A DNA stretch of 32,058 bases from an uncultured Lachnospiraceae bacterium (GTDB lineage Bacteria; Bacillota; Clostridia; Lachnospirales; Lachnospiraceae): positions 1 through 32,058 of the forward strand of contig CACXFM010000106.1 of the NCBI GenBank assembly GCA_902766955.1. The letters are read 5' to 3'. Made by a program: the position numbers and the translations under genes. The notes under the pieces were generated by a model that searched no databases, was not told where the DNA came from, and was given only the letters and a program-made list of their open reading frames with translations. Shown here in pieces: positions 1-8,239 of this stretch (positions are counted from its first letter, which is position 1; every line of letters starts with the position of its first letter).

Positions 1-9
1 GCAAGAGAT

Positions 10-38
10 ATGTTAGCACATCGCCGGATGGCTGTCAA
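10..38 (-). promoter_or_regulatory. Promoter P2 of a tandem pair, firing out of the window
   Basis: On the minus strand a -35 TTGACA (38-33) and a -10 TAACAT (15-10) are separated by exactly 17 nt. The -10 is preceded by GTGC, as in the partner promoter at 95-123. Transcription would run leftwards past base 1, so the target gene is not visible. Duplicated consensus promoters like this are typical of rRNA or tRNA operons, but that is inference. Confidence 0.75.
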
Positions 39-94
39 CCTCTTTTTTATTTTTTCTTTTTTTCAGCGCCCCGCTCTTCGCGAGCGCAAATAGT

Positions 95-123
95 ATATTA
101 GCACTGCCGCCCCGCACTGTCAA
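95..123 (-). promoter_or_regulatory. Promoter P1 of a tandem pair, firing out of the window
   Basis: A minus-strand -35 TTGACA (123-118), a 17-nt spacer and a -10 TAATAT (100-95), again preceded by GTGC. It lies 13 nt beyond the stop codon of the ABC ATPase gene and about 85 bp upstream of promoter P2 in the same direction. The short region between the two carries a small CGCTC/GAGCG hairpin near 72-86 and a purine-rich run on the minus strand. No gene lies between the promoters. Confidence 0.75.
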
Positions 124-135
124 CAGCTATTTTAA

Positions 136-837
136 TTAATTTTTATCTTTTTCCGGAAGCGGTTTTCCGTCCTGCATTCTGTAGACTTCGTCCGCATACG
201 GCAGCGCATCTCTCTCATGTGTCACCAGCAGCACCGCCGTCCCTTCGCGCGACAATTCCTTCAGCATATCCAGGACGATCTTCGTGTTTTCGTCATCCAG
301 ATCCGCCGTCGGCTCATCCGCGAGAATCACTCCCGGCTTCATGACCGCTGCCCTGGCGATCGCCATTCTTCTCAGCTCTCCCCCGGACAGTTCTCTGGGC
401 ATCGCATCTGCCAGGTCCGTGATACCAAGCCGCTTCATCAGTGCCTCCGCCCTCTCCGTGATCTCCCTGTCATCGGGAGCCCCCGTCCGGCAGAGGGAGA
501 AAGGCATTACGATATTTTCGCGGACTGTCAGCGCCTGCAGCGCACTCTGCCCCTGGGGTACGATTCCGATCTCTTTGTTTCGGAGAGCGGACTGGGTCCG
601 GTCGTCCAGACCGTACAGGTCCTGCCCCTTAAGCAGAATCCGGCCCGAAGAGGGCTTCAGCAGCCCCGCCAGCATGTGGAGAAGCGTGCTTTTTCCGCTG
701 CCCGACCGCCCGGCCAGGGCGGTGAGCTTCCCTTCTTCCAGTGCGAGATCGGCGTCTTTCACGGCGCAGAAGACATTGGAATCAGCTCTTTTTCTCAGAA
801 ATTCCTTTGTGACATTATTTGCTTCAAGTACCATCAT
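136..837 (-). CDS. ABC transporter ATP-binding protein (MacB/LolD-like)
   Basis: About 233 residues, a typical length for the ATPase of an FtsX-type export system. All nucleotide-binding motifs are present in order: Walker A GRSGSGKST, Q-loop GIVPQ, signature LSGGELRRMAIARA, Walker B VILADEPTADLD and the switch histidine in VTHE. The start is set at one of two adjacent ATGs (837 or 834) behind a GGTGG-type ribosome site. An upstream in-frame ATG at 963 would overlap the permease gene and adds no family sequence. The gene follows the permease (ending at 887) by about 50 nt and is last in its operon. It should energise transport or membrane-substrate release by the partner permease. The substrate cannot be read from sequence. 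Confidence 0.93.
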   Translation of the reverse strand: MMVLEANNVTKEFLRKRADSNVFCAVKDADLALEEGKLTALAGRSGSGKSTLLHMLAGLLKPSSGRILLKGQDLYGLDDRTQSALRNKEIGIVPQGQSALQALTVRENIVMPFSLCRTGAPDDREITERAEALMKRLGITDLADAMPRELSGGELRRMAIARAAVMKPGVILADEPTADLDDENTKIVLDMLKELSREGTAVLLVTHERDALPYADEVYRMQDGKPLPEKDKN

Positions 838-886
838 TTCTTTTCCCACCCTGTAAGATGCCGGATTGATAAGCCGCACAGCCTGC

Positions 887-2092
887 TCAGTTTTCGACAC
901 GGAGCAGAAGTGCCGCGTCCGTCTTTGCAGCCTTTGCGGCGGAAATCGCGGCTGCTGCGGCACCGGCAGCTGCCGTCGCCAGGATTGCGATAAGGGCCAG
1001 CAGCAGCGTATGCGGCAGATCCGGCAGAAGGAACGGCAGTCCCAGGCTCTGTTCGATCAGATTGCCGAAGGCGGAAGTCACGACAGCGGCCAGAACCGCT
1101 CCGCATAATCCGCCGGCAGCTCCCGCAGCCAGCGCTTCCGCAAGGACCGAGCGGGCCACAAACCCTCCCGAGGCGCCGAGCGCCCGGAGTACTGCGTACT
1201 CTTTCTTCCTCTCATTTGAGATCATGATGTAGGCCAGTATTTCAATGGCCAGGCAGAGGACCCAGATCACACCGATCATGCCTCCGACCGTATCTGACAC
1301 TCCCGTCAGCTGCAGTGCGACGTCGCTGATCATATTGCCCGGGCGCACGGCCTCCGTCTTCCTAACGTGCAGCTTGATGTCATTCAGCACGTCGTCCACG
1401 GGGATATCCTCCCGTACATCGACCAGGACGGACGATACAATCTGATCGGGATCGACATCTCCGAAGTCAAACAGCTGCTTCTCTTTGGCAGCCCTGATCA
1501 GCGTTTTGATGGTCTCTTCACTCGCATAGACGGATGTATCCAGGTAAGTGCCGGTCTTTTCAAGCCTTGCCGCCACTTTGCAGTCCGTGCCGTAGAATGT
1601 CAGTGTGTCGCCGGCAAATGCATTCAGGCTGCTTCCGACCAGGATCTCCATCTCCCCGAGCTTTCCTCTATAGGTATGCTCGATCCAGGGCTGGATCGTA
1701 AAATCTGTCTCCGGCTCAAACCCGATCAGCTGGACCGCCAGGGAACAGCAGCTGGAACTGGCCGAAGCCAGAAAGAACTGCTCCGAGACCTTTTCGACGC
1801 CTTCGATCTGTCTGATTTCTTCCGTGACGCTCCGGTCCATATAGAAATATCCGGGATTGCCGTGCAGGACGATATCAGAGAGTTTCGATTTGGTGGAGGC
1901 CTCATACGGCACAACCATGACATCGGCGCCGAGCCTGGCCCGGAGCGAAGAAAGTCCGCTCCTGAGACCGGTGATGATCATGGAGCCTACCAGCACGGAA
2001 AAGCACAGAAACGCCGAGAGTATGACGAGCGCCGAAGTCCTCCCGGGTCTCCGCAGCATGTTTTTGAGAGGCAGATGGATCCTGTTCTTCAT
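887..2092 (-). CDS. FtsX/MacB-type ABC transporter permease
   Basis: A protein of 401 residues with one N-terminal membrane segment (about residues 18-40), a large extracytoplasmic domain of roughly 200 residues, and three C-terminal membrane segments. This is the FtsX/MacB topology of type VII ABC systems, which couple ATP hydrolysis to mechanical work on periplasmic or envelope substrates rather than classical transport. The MacB-PCD-like middle domain includes a conserved-looking ADVMVVPYEA stretch. A GAGGAG ribosome site lies about 12 nt before the ATG. It sits between the DUF4418 gene and the ATPase gene, all on the same strand, forming a three-gene unit. Substrate unknown. Confidence 0.9.
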   Translation of the reverse strand: MKNRIHLPLKNMLRRPGRTSALVILSAFLCFSVLVGSMIITGLRSGLSSLRARLGADVMVVPYEASTKSKLSDIVLHGNPGYFYMDRSVTEEIRQIEGVEKVSEQFFLASASSSCCSLAVQLIGFEPETDFTIQPWIEHTYRGKLGEMEILVGSSLNAFAGDTLTFYGTDCKVAARLEKTGTYLDTSVYASEETIKTLIRAAKEKQLFDFGDVDPDQIVSSVLVDVREDIPVDDVLNDIKLHVRKTEAVRPGNMISDVALQLTGVSDTVGGMIGVIWVLCLAIEILAYIMISNERKKEYAVLRALGASGGFVARSVLAEALAAGAAGGLCGAVLAAVVTSAFGNLIEQSLGLPFLLPDLPHTLLLALIAILATAAAGAAAAAISAAKAAKTDAALLLRVEN

Positions 2093-2164
2093 GATGTTTG
2101 ATTCTCCTCGTCCACTTTCTTTGTCAGGCTTCTCTCACGGAAGTCATGAGTAACGCCTGTGAGT

Positions 2165-2575
2165 TCAGCCTTTTCGCACGTTCAGTACGACGGACACAAT
2201 ACTCAGAAGCGCCATGACCGCGCCGGTCACGGAAACCGCCGGCGACATCACGCTTCTGCAGCGCATTTCCGCCATCATGCACAGCGGGATCACCCTTCCC
2301 GGGATCAGAACCGCCGCAATCTCAACGGGTATCATGGCTGCCGAGACCGCCGCCGCGCTCCGTCCCGCTCTCTGCAGGAGAAGGATCAGACTGTCAACGG
2401 CCAGAATCACCCCCATGCAGCAGACGGCCGCCTGTGCCCAGTGGCAATTCATAAATCCGCCGTCTTCCTTCGGGCCGCATCCCCTGAACACCGTGCTCAC
2501 TCCCGCAGCCAGAACAAGACTCAGACACAGAAGCGCGATCCCCGGTATCTTTTCTGTCAGCCGATTTTCTTTCAT
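2165..2575 (-). CDS. DUF4418 family small membrane protein
   Basis: 136 residues with about four hydrophobic segments. Recognised as DUF4418 by the cysteine-containing motifs GCGPKEDGGFMNCHWAQ (about residues 32-48) and CMMAEMRCR with a following Pro. Members are commonly found next to FtsX-type ABC transporter genes in Clostridia, as here, where it is first in the operon about 70 nt upstream of the permease. The conserved CHWA and paired cysteines could bind metal or form disulfides, but no function is established to my knowledge. The ATG follows a GGGGAAC purine stretch. A plausible promoter lies at 2687-2715. Confidence 0.85.
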   Translation of the reverse strand: MKENRLTEKIPGIALLCLSLVLAAGVSTVFRGCGPKEDGGFMNCHWAQAAVCCMGVILAVDSLILLLQRAGRSAAAVSAAMIPVEIAAVLIPGRVIPLCMMAEMRCRSVMSPAVSVTGAVMALLSIVSVVLNVRKG

Positions 2576-2686
2576 CTTTCGTTCCCCTTTATCTGTTTCT
2601 CCGTAAATTGATCCCCTCTGCGGACAGAATTGGCCGCCCGTGAGTTTGATTAGTTTATCTGTCGATTGACCTCTAAATCACATGAT

Positions 2687-2715
2687 AGTATAGCTTACTT
2701 TAGGTTTTGCGTCTA
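2687..2715 (-). promoter_or_regulatory. Putative promoter of the DUF4418-ABC operon
   Basis: On the minus strand, TAGACG (-35, 2715-2710), a 17-nt spacer and TATACT (-10, 2692-2687). The leader to the first gene would be about 105 nt. The same bases overlap a possible plus-strand pair, TTGACC (2666-2671) and TATAGC (2689-2694), so the assignment is moderate. Confidence 0.5.
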
Positions 2716-2755
2716 CTACAAGGATTTTATGAGGCTGACTTTTTTTAAATGCATT

Positions 2756-2784
2756 TTGCATAAGTTCTCTTCTTGTGGTATAGT
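2756..2784 (+). promoter_or_regulatory. Promoter of the Ada-like regulator gene
   Basis: TTGCAT (-35, 2756-2761), a 17-nt spacer and TATAGT (-10, 2779-2784). The start point would be near 2791, giving a leader of about 40 nt that ends in the AGGAG ribosome site at 2822-2826. Ada proteins often activate their own promoter once methylated. No dedicated Ada box was recognised. Confidence 0.65.
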
Positions 2785-2832
2785 GATTTTAATAAAAATT
2801 TTAACTGATTAACCGCTATTTAGGAGTTTATC

Positions 2833-3417
2833 TTGACAGAAGAGCAATGGAACGCCATCAAAACAAATGACAGGAACTATGACGGGGTTTTTTTCTATGC
2901 GCTGAAAACGACAAAAACCATCTGCAGGCCTTCCTGTCCGGCCAGACAGTGCAATCCGAAAAACGTGCTGATCTTTGACACTTACGAAGAGGCGCTCGCG
3001 CGGGGATTCCGCCCCTGCAAGCGCTGCAGACCGGACCAGATGGAGTGGACTGGCGCGAAGGAACAGCTCGCGGAAACGGCAAAGCAGCTGATCCGGGCCC
3101 ATTACAAAGAAAAGTTCTCCCTCTCGGAACTGGCAGGAACCATGTATGTGAACGGGAGCTATCTGATCCGGGCTTTTAAGGAAGTGACGGGTTTCACCCT
3201 TCTCCAGTATCACAATTACGTGCGCTGCGAAGAGGCTGCCCGCCTCCTCAGAGAAACCACCCAGAGCATTTCCTTCATCAGCTGCGAGACCGGCTTCACA
3301 TCTTCTTCCCATTTCACGCGGATTTTCAAGAAAACAACCGGGGAAACCCCTTCCCGCTACAGAGATGACTATTATCTCAGTCTCGCAACGGCGGAAAACG
3401 CAAAAAAAGAGGAATGA
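2833..3417 (+). CDS. adaA: AdaA-type methylphosphotriester-DNA methyltransferase / AraC regulator
   Basis: 194 residues, close to the size of Bacillus AdaA. Residues 15-70 form the Ada zinc domain. Cys31 and Cys35 (CRPSC) with Cys62 and Cys65 (PCKRC) match the four zinc cysteines, the first of which normally accepts the methyl group from alkylated phosphotriesters. Residues about 85-185 are an AraC-type double helix-turn-helix ending in HFTRIFKKTTGETPSRYR. The protein senses DNA alkylation and activates repair genes. The start is a TTG placed 7 nt after AGGAG, and no ATG is better placed. No O6-methylguanine methyltransferase or 3-methyladenine glycosylase gene lies beside it, so its targets are elsewhere. 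Confidence 0.92.
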   Translation: MTEEQWNAIKTNDRNYDGVFFYALKTTKTICRPSCPARQCNPKNVLIFDTYEEALARGFRPCKRCRPDQMEWTGAKEQLAETAKQLIRAHYKEKFSLSELAGTMYVNGSYLIRAFKEVTGFTLLQYHNYVRCEEAARLLRETTQSISFISCETGFTSSSHFTRIFKKTTGETPSRYRDDYYLSLATAENAKKEE

Positions 3418-3445
3418 GGAACCGCAATGGTCTTCATTCCTTTTT
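3410..3445. terminator. Bidirectional terminator between adaA and radA
   Basis: The stem AGGAATGA (3410-3417) pairs with TCATTCCT (3434-3441). It is followed by TTTT on the plus strand and preceded by a run of seven A, which gives a T tract on the minus strand. The stem overlaps the adaA stop codon. Its position between convergent genes supports use by both. Confidence 0.65.
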
Positions 3446-3453
3446 CTCTGTTA

Positions 3454-4824
3454 TTATGATTTTCCGGTGAGCGCGTCGATCGCGTCCCGCACTCTTTCCA
3501 CCGGAATCAGGCGCACGCCCCCGGCATTCCTGACGGACTTCATACTGGCCGCGGGAAGTACGACTGTGTCAAATCCGAGCTTTGCCGCTTCCGCAACCCG
3601 CTGCTGCGCCTGGCTCACGGCTCTCACTTCTCCGCTTAAGCCCACCTCACCGAAGGCTACCACCTTGCCGCTGATGGGTCTGTCCCGGAAGCCTGACGCG
3701 ACAGCCAGCGCGATTCCCAGATCGATCGCGGGTTCATTCATGCGGATGCCGCCCGCAATATTCACATAGCAGTCACAGCCTCCCAGGTCAAGCCCGCACC
3801 TTCTCTCCAGCACGGCCATCAGGAGATTGACCCTGTTGAAATCCGTTCCGACCGCGGTCCGCCTGGGCATACCGAAGCTGGTCCGGACAAGCAGAGCCTG
3901 GATCTCCACGAGGAGCGGCCTCGTCCCTTCGACCGAACAGGCCACCACCGACCCGGAGGCCCCTTCCGGCCTGCCGTTCAGCATATACTCCGAGGGATTC
4001 AGCACTTCGTGCAGACCTGTATCCCTCATTTCAAAGACGCCGATTTCATTAGTGGATCCGAAGCGGTTTTTCACCGCGCGCAGAATCCGGTAAGAGGCAT
4101 GCCGCTCACCTTCAAAATACAGAACCGTATCCACCATGTGCTCCAGTACGCGAGGTCCCGCGACAGCCCCGTCTTTCGTGACATGTCCCACGATGAAGAT
4201 CGAGATTCCCAGCGTTTTCGCGAGCACGAGGAGGATCCCGGTCGCCTCCCGCACCTGGGAAACCGAACCGGGTGCGGAACTGACTTCATCGCTGTACATC
4301 GTCTGTATGGAGTCGATGATGCAGATCTCCGGCTTCTCTTTCTCGAGTACTTCCCGTATATCGCCCAGGTTTGTCTCTGCCAGAAGGTACAGGCCGTCCG
4401 GGCTTGTGCCGATCCGCTCCGCGCGCATTCTGATCTGCCGCAGGGACTCCTCCCCGGATATATAGAGCACCCGGTGACCGGCGGCGGCCAGATTCCTGCA
4501 GGTCTGCAGAAGCAGCGTCGACTTGCCGATGCCCGGATCTCCGCCTATGAGAATCAGGGACCCCCGTACGATCCCGCCGCCCAGCACTCTGTTCAGTTCA
4601 CCGATCCCGGTGCCGGTCCTCTCATCCTCGCGGATCTCGATATCCGTGATTTTGACCGGTACAGGGCGGGATCCTTCCCGTCCCCGCCCCGAAGAAGCGG
4701 AGCGGGGAGGCACTTTTTCTTCGGCAAATGTATTCCACTCCCGGCAGGAAGGGCACTGGCCCATCCATTTTGCGGATTCATAGCCGCAGTTCTGGCAGAA
4801 AAATACCGATTTTGCTTTTGCCAT
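3454..4824 (-). CDS. radA: DNA repair protein RadA/Sms
   Basis: About 456 residues, the usual RadA length. It starts with a C4 zinc finger (FFCQNCGYES and CPSC), followed by a RecA-like ATPase with Walker A GDPGIGKST (about residues 95-103), Walker B CIIDSIQT, the RadA-specific KNRFGSTNEIG motif, and a C-terminal Lon-protease-like domain (GVRMNEPAIDLGIALA-type region). RadA helps branch migration and processing of recombination intermediates. The start at MAKAKSVFFCQ matches family N-termini. A GTG nine bases upstream (4833) is the alternative, and both have weak ribosome sites. Translation may be coupled to the preceding gene, which ends at 4841. The clpC-X-radA order resembles the Firmicutes clpC-radA arrangement. 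Confidence 0.96.
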   Translation of the reverse strand: MAKAKSVFFCQNCGYESAKWMGQCPSCREWNTFAEEKVPPRSASSGRGREGSRPVPVKITDIEIREDERTGTGIGELNRVLGGGIVRGSLILIGGDPGIGKSTLLLQTCRNLAAAGHRVLYISGEESLRQIRMRAERIGTSPDGLYLLAETNLGDIREVLEKEKPEICIIDSIQTMYSDEVSSAPGSVSQVREATGILLVLAKTLGISIFIVGHVTKDGAVAGPRVLEHMVDTVLYFEGERHASYRILRAVKNRFGSTNEIGVFEMRDTGLHEVLNPSEYMLNGRPEGASGSVVACSVEGTRPLLVEIQALLVRTSFGMPRRTAVGTDFNRVNLLMAVLERRCGLDLGGCDCYVNIAGGIRMNEPAIDLGIALAVASGFRDRPISGKVVAFGEVGLSGEVRAVSQAQQRVAEAAKLGFDTVVLPAASMKSVRNAGGVRLIPVERVRDAIDALTGKS

Positions 4825-4840
4825 CTTTGTCACGCCCGTA

Positions 4841-5257
4841 TCAGACGTGTCTGACGATCCTGACGGAAAGCGCCCGGTCCGTCATAAGCTCCGCGCTGAA
4901 TGAAATCTTGCCGCCCAGGTTTGATTTCTGTGTATCCCGGAGTTCGCCGTCCAGATAAATGTCATAGGCGGTTTCCGGCTCGCACTCGACGGTAATCTGC
5001 GAATCGCCTGTCCCCTCGACGCGGAACTCCATGCCGTCCGCCGTCTCTTTCAGTCCCGCGACGGCCGTCCCGGGCTCGGATTCATAGACGAAGAGTTCGT
5101 TTTTCTCAAGTCTCGTCAGATCTGAAAAAGTCTTGACCTTGTACAGGTCTCCCTCGAACTCGAAATTTTCTTTCTTTGTTTTCGCCGCCAGCTCATAATT
5201 GCCGAAACTGATTGTGCCGTCCGCTTCCGTACGGATCAGTTCTGTAACAACAGACAT
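4841..5257 (-). CDS. Conserved protein of unknown function between clpC and radA (sometimes labelled endosialidase)
   Basis: 138 residues starting MSVVTELIRTEADGTISFGN behind a clear GGAGG site seven bases from the ATG. An in-frame upstream ATG at 5326 lacks such a site. The sequence is acidic, rich in alternating hydrophobic and polar residues, and probably all beta, with no signal peptide or membrane segment. I recall close relatives in Lachnospiraceae databases carrying the label endosialidase, but nothing here resembles the catalytic or trimerisation domains of phage endosialidases, so that name should not be trusted. It lies 93 nt after clpC and 16 nt before radA, which suggests a stress or proteolysis-related role. 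The function is unknown. Confidence 0.88.
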   Translation of the reverse strand: MSVVTELIRTEADGTISFGNYELAAKTKKENFEFEGDLYKVKTFSDLTRLEKNELFVYESEPGTAVAGLKETADGMEFRVEGTGDSQITVECEPETAYDIYLDGELRDTQKSNLGGKISFSAELMTDRALSVRIVRHV

Positions 5258-5350
5258 GACATATCCTCCTTTATCATGCACAAATGACACAGGGAAACTG
5301 TCCGTTCCCTGCCATAAGTGTATCACACGTCTTTCTCCCGCGCTACCGTC

Positions 5351-7789
5351 TCACTCCGCGGTAAGCTGCAGTTGTCCGCCGCGCACCGAAACCGAAAGGG
5401 TGCCGCCTTCGCCGCATTCTCCCCTGACGATCATTTCCGCGGCCGGATTTTCGATTTCGTTCTGAATCACCCTGCGGACGGGCCGCGCGCCGTATTTGGG
5501 CGAGAAGCCCTTCTTCGCCACGTATTTTTTCACGGCCGGTGAGATGCGGATGGTCAGATTCATCTGTTCTTTCGCCCTCCCGGTCAGCGCCTTGAGAAGC
5601 AGGCCCGCGATCTCCTCCACTTCCTTCTGCGTGAGCGGGTGGAAAACAATCGTCTCGTCGATCCTGTTGAGAAACTCCGGCTTAAAGATCCGGCGCACTT
5701 CTTCCATGACGCCGCGCTTCATGTCTTCATAATCCTTCTCTTCATCCGCTCCGGCGGAAAATCCCAGCCGCTTAGGGTCCACGATGGACTTGGCCCCTGC
5801 ATTCGAGGTCATGATGATGCAGGTATTCTTGAAATCGACCCGTCTGCCGTGCGCGTCCGTGATATGTCCGTCGTCCAGCACCTGCAGCAGGATGTTGAAT
5901 ACATCCGGGTGGGCCTTCTCGATCTCATCAAACAGGATCACGCTGTAGGGGTGGCGTCTCACCTGTTCCGAGAGCTGTCCCCCTTCGTCATAGCCGACAT
6001 ATCCGGGCGGCGATCCGATCAGCTTCGAGACGCTGTATTTCTCCATATACTCCGACATGTCCACGCGGATGAGGTTCTGTTCGGAGCCGAACACCGTCTC
6101 CGCCACCGCCTTCGAGAGCTCGGTCTTGCCGACACCCGTCGGTCCCAGGAACAGAAAACTCCCGGTCGGCCTGCGCGGGTCCTTCAGGCCCGCCCTGCCT
6201 CTGCGGATCGCGCCGGCCACGGCCGTCACCGCTTCTTCCTGCCCGATCACCCGCCTGTGCAGTTCTTTCTCCAGCTTCGCGAGACGCCGGCTCTCCTGTT
6301 CTCTCAGACGGACCACGGGGATCCGGGTCCACTCGGACACGACCTGGGCAATCACCTCTTCCGTCACGATCTGGCGGCTGCTGTCAGAGGCTCTCCGGTC
6401 TTTGACGTGACGGATCTTCTGCGCCAGAGCATCCTGCTCCTTCTGCAGCTTCTGCGCCAGCGCCATGTCGTGGGCGAGAATCGCCCGCTCTTTCTCGGCG
6501 GCCTTTTTATGAAGTTCTTCCTCCTCGCGGATCACGCCCTCCGTATGATGGAAGAGCCCGATCCTCACCTTTGAGGACGCCTCGTCAATCAGGTCGATCG
6601 CCTTGTCGGGCAGACGTCTGTCATTGATATAGCGCTCGGACAGCCGGACAGCGGCCTCCAGTGCCTCATCCGTGATGACCGTATGATGGTGTTTCTCGTA
6701 GTACGGCCGCAGTCCTTTCAGGATCTCAACGGCTTCCTCCGCGCCCGGTTCCTCCACGGTCACGGGCTGGAACCGCCTCTCAAGGGCGGCATCCTTCTCG
6801 ATATGTTTGCGGTATTCATCGATCGTGGTCGCGCCGATCACCTGGATTTCTCCCCGCGACAGGGAGGGCTTCAGGATATTGGACGCATCCAGGGCGCCTT
6901 CCGCCCCGCCGGCCCCGATCAGTGTATGCAGTTCGTCGATAAAGAGGAGGATATTGCGGTTGGCCGCCACTTCCTTCACCACATTCCGTATGCGCTCTTC
7001 GAACTCACCCCTGTATTTGGACCCGGCAACCATGCCGGTCAGGTCCAGAATCACGAGTCTTTTGCCGGCCATCGCATCCGGCACGTCGCCGTCGGCGATC
7101 CGTTTGGCCAGACCTTCCACGATGGCCGTCTTGCCCACGCCCGGTTCTCCGATCAGGCAGGGGTTGTTCTTAGTCCGGCGGCTTAAGATCTGCATCACCC
7201 GCATGATCTCCTCATTCCGCCCGACCACGGGATCCAGTTTTCCTTCCGCCGCCATTTTGGTCAGGTCTCTGCCGTACTGGTCCAGCGTCGGTGTGGCGCC
7301 CGCAGTCTCCCGCATCATTTTCCCGCTCAGCAGGTCCTGCTCCGAATATCTGTCCGCCACATTCATGGCTGTCAGCGTATCGGCATAGAGCTTTCTGATG
7401 TCGGCGCCCATGGTGTGAAGCAGCCTGGTTCCGACGCATTCCGTATCTCTGAGCATGGAAAGCAGCAGATGCTCGGTTCCGATTTCCCTGCTCCCCAGTT
7501 CTTCCGCGATCTGTTCCGACTTGCCGATCACCTTCTGTGCCCGCGGGGAGAAGCCCGGCTTCTCCATCAGGGCGCAGCCCCCCTGCGGGGCGATCAGGCG
7601 GTCGATCAGCCTGGTCAGCTTCTCCGCCGTAATCCCGGCTTCCGTCAGCACGTGGGAAGCAGTCCCTCCCGACGCCTTCAGGAGACCTGCCAGGAGGTGC
7701 TCCGTCCCGGCATAGTTCTGGCGGTGATAGGCCGCCGCCTTTGCTGCGTATGCAATCGCTTTATTTGCCTCATCAGTAAAATTCAGCAT
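5351..7789 (-). CDS. clpC: ATP-dependent Clp protease ATPase subunit ClpC
   Basis: 812 residues, full length for ClpC. Two N-terminal Clp repeats (residues 1-145) are followed by AAA module 1 with Walker A GEPGVGKT (214-221) and Walker B LLFIDE (281-286). A UVR-like middle segment (about 423-462) separates it from AAA module 2, with Walker A GPTGVGKT (549-556) and Walker B VILFDE (617-622). An LGF tripeptide at 675-677 sits where ClpC carries the loop that docks onto ClpP. The middle segment distinguishes it from ClpA and ClpE. It unfolds substrates for ClpP. The ATG follows the stop codon of the GntR gene directly (TGA then ATG), implying co-translation. In many Firmicutes the adaptor kinase McsB works with ClpC; no mcsA, mcsB or ctsR gene is adjacent here. 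Confidence 0.97.
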   Translation of the reverse strand: MLNFTDEANKAIAYAAKAAAYHRQNYAGTEHLLAGLLKASGGTASHVLTEAGITAEKLTRLIDRLIAPQGGCALMEKPGFSPRAQKVIGKSEQIAEELGSREIGTEHLLLSMLRDTECVGTRLLHTMGADIRKLYADTLTAMNVADRYSEQDLLSGKMMRETAGATPTLDQYGRDLTKMAAEGKLDPVVGRNEEIMRVMQILSRRTKNNPCLIGEPGVGKTAIVEGLAKRIADGDVPDAMAGKRLVILDLTGMVAGSKYRGEFEERIRNVVKEVAANRNILLFIDELHTLIGAGGAEGALDASNILKPSLSRGEIQVIGATTIDEYRKHIEKDAALERRFQPVTVEEPGAEEAVEILKGLRPYYEKHHHTVITDEALEAAVRLSERYINDRRLPDKAIDLIDEASSKVRIGLFHHTEGVIREEEELHKKAAEKERAILAHDMALAQKLQKEQDALAQKIRHVKDRRASDSSRQIVTEEVIAQVVSEWTRIPVVRLREQESRRLAKLEKELHRRVIGQEEAVTAVAGAIRRGRAGLKDPRRPTGSFLFLGPTGVGKTELSKAVAETVFGSEQNLIRVDMSEYMEKYSVSKLIGSPPGYVGYDEGGQLSEQVRRHPYSVILFDEIEKAHPDVFNILLQVLDDGHITDAHGRRVDFKNTCIIMTSNAGAKSIVDPKRLGFSAGADEEKDYEDMKRGVMEEVRRIFKPEFLNRIDETIVFHPLTQKEVEEIAGLLLKALTGRAKEQMNLTIRISPAVKKYVAKKGFSPKYGARPVRRVIQNEIENPAAEMIVRGECGEGGTLSVSVRGGQLQLTAE

Positions 7790-8164
7790 TCAAGTACACC
7801 CGTATTCCCTGTAAAGTTCATCTATGAGACTGTGGACCTCTTCTATGGACACCTGCCTGCAGAAAGCCTTGGCCAGGACAACCGTGAGCTCTTCCTTCAG
7901 TTCTTCCAGCGCTTCCCGCTTGCCGCTGCTGACATCCACAACAGCGCCCCTGCGCCTGTCCACGCTGAGAAAGCCCTCCGCGCGGAGGAGCGAATACGCC
8001 TTATTCACCGTATGCATGTTGATGCCGATCTCATCCGCCATGTCCCTGACAGAAGGCAGGCTGTCGCCGTCCTGCAGCGTGTTGGTCGCAATTCCCATGA
8101 TAATCTGGTGGCACAGCTGTCTGTAGATCGCTTCGCCGCTCTCAAAATCTATTTCAAAAAACAT
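7790..8164 (-). CDS. GntR-family transcriptional regulator (YtrA type)
   Basis: About 124 residues: a winged helix-turn-helix of the GntR class (AIYRQLCHQIIMGIATNTL, then LPSVRDMADEIGINMHTVN and AYSLLRAEGFL) followed by only a short C-terminal segment of about 45 residues, as in YtrA-type regulators. The chosen ATG at 8164 begins MFFEIDFESGEAIYRQ; an in-frame start 30 bases upstream (8194) would lie inside a terminator hairpin. The gene is directly upstream of clpC with no gap, the position ctsR occupies in Bacillus. Most YtrA regulators adjoin ABC transporter genes, so control of clpC would be unusual. Whether it represses its own operon is inference. Confidence 0.88.
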   Translation of the reverse strand: MFFEIDFESGEAIYRQLCHQIIMGIATNTLQDGDSLPSVRDMADEIGINMHTVNKAYSLLRAEGFLSVDRRRGAVVDVSSGKREALEELKEELTVVLAKAFCRQVSIEEVHSLIDELYREYGCT

Positions 8165-8177
8165 ACCTGTCACCACA

Positions 8178-8206
8178 CAAAAACCGCTGCACAAAAGTCA
8201 GCGGTT
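8178..8206 (-). terminator. Intrinsic terminator after rubredoxin, within the gntR leader
   Basis: On the minus strand the stem AACCGCTG (8206-8199) and CAGCGGTT (8189-8182) closes a 9-nt loop and runs into TTTTTGTG. It follows the rubredoxin stop codon by about 35 nt and ends only about 15 nt before the gntR start. The gntR-clpC mRNA must therefore arise by read-through or from a promoter I could not identify. Confidence 0.7.
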
Positions 8207-8239
8207 CCGTTCTGCATATTCGTTTACCTTAAAAGTCCG

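Noticed and set aside
2729..2812. 27-codon ORF (MRLTFFKCIL...) ahead of adaA, a possible leader peptide
   Set aside because: It spans the best adaA promoter and the predicted start point lies inside it, so it would not be on the transcript. No attenuator follows.
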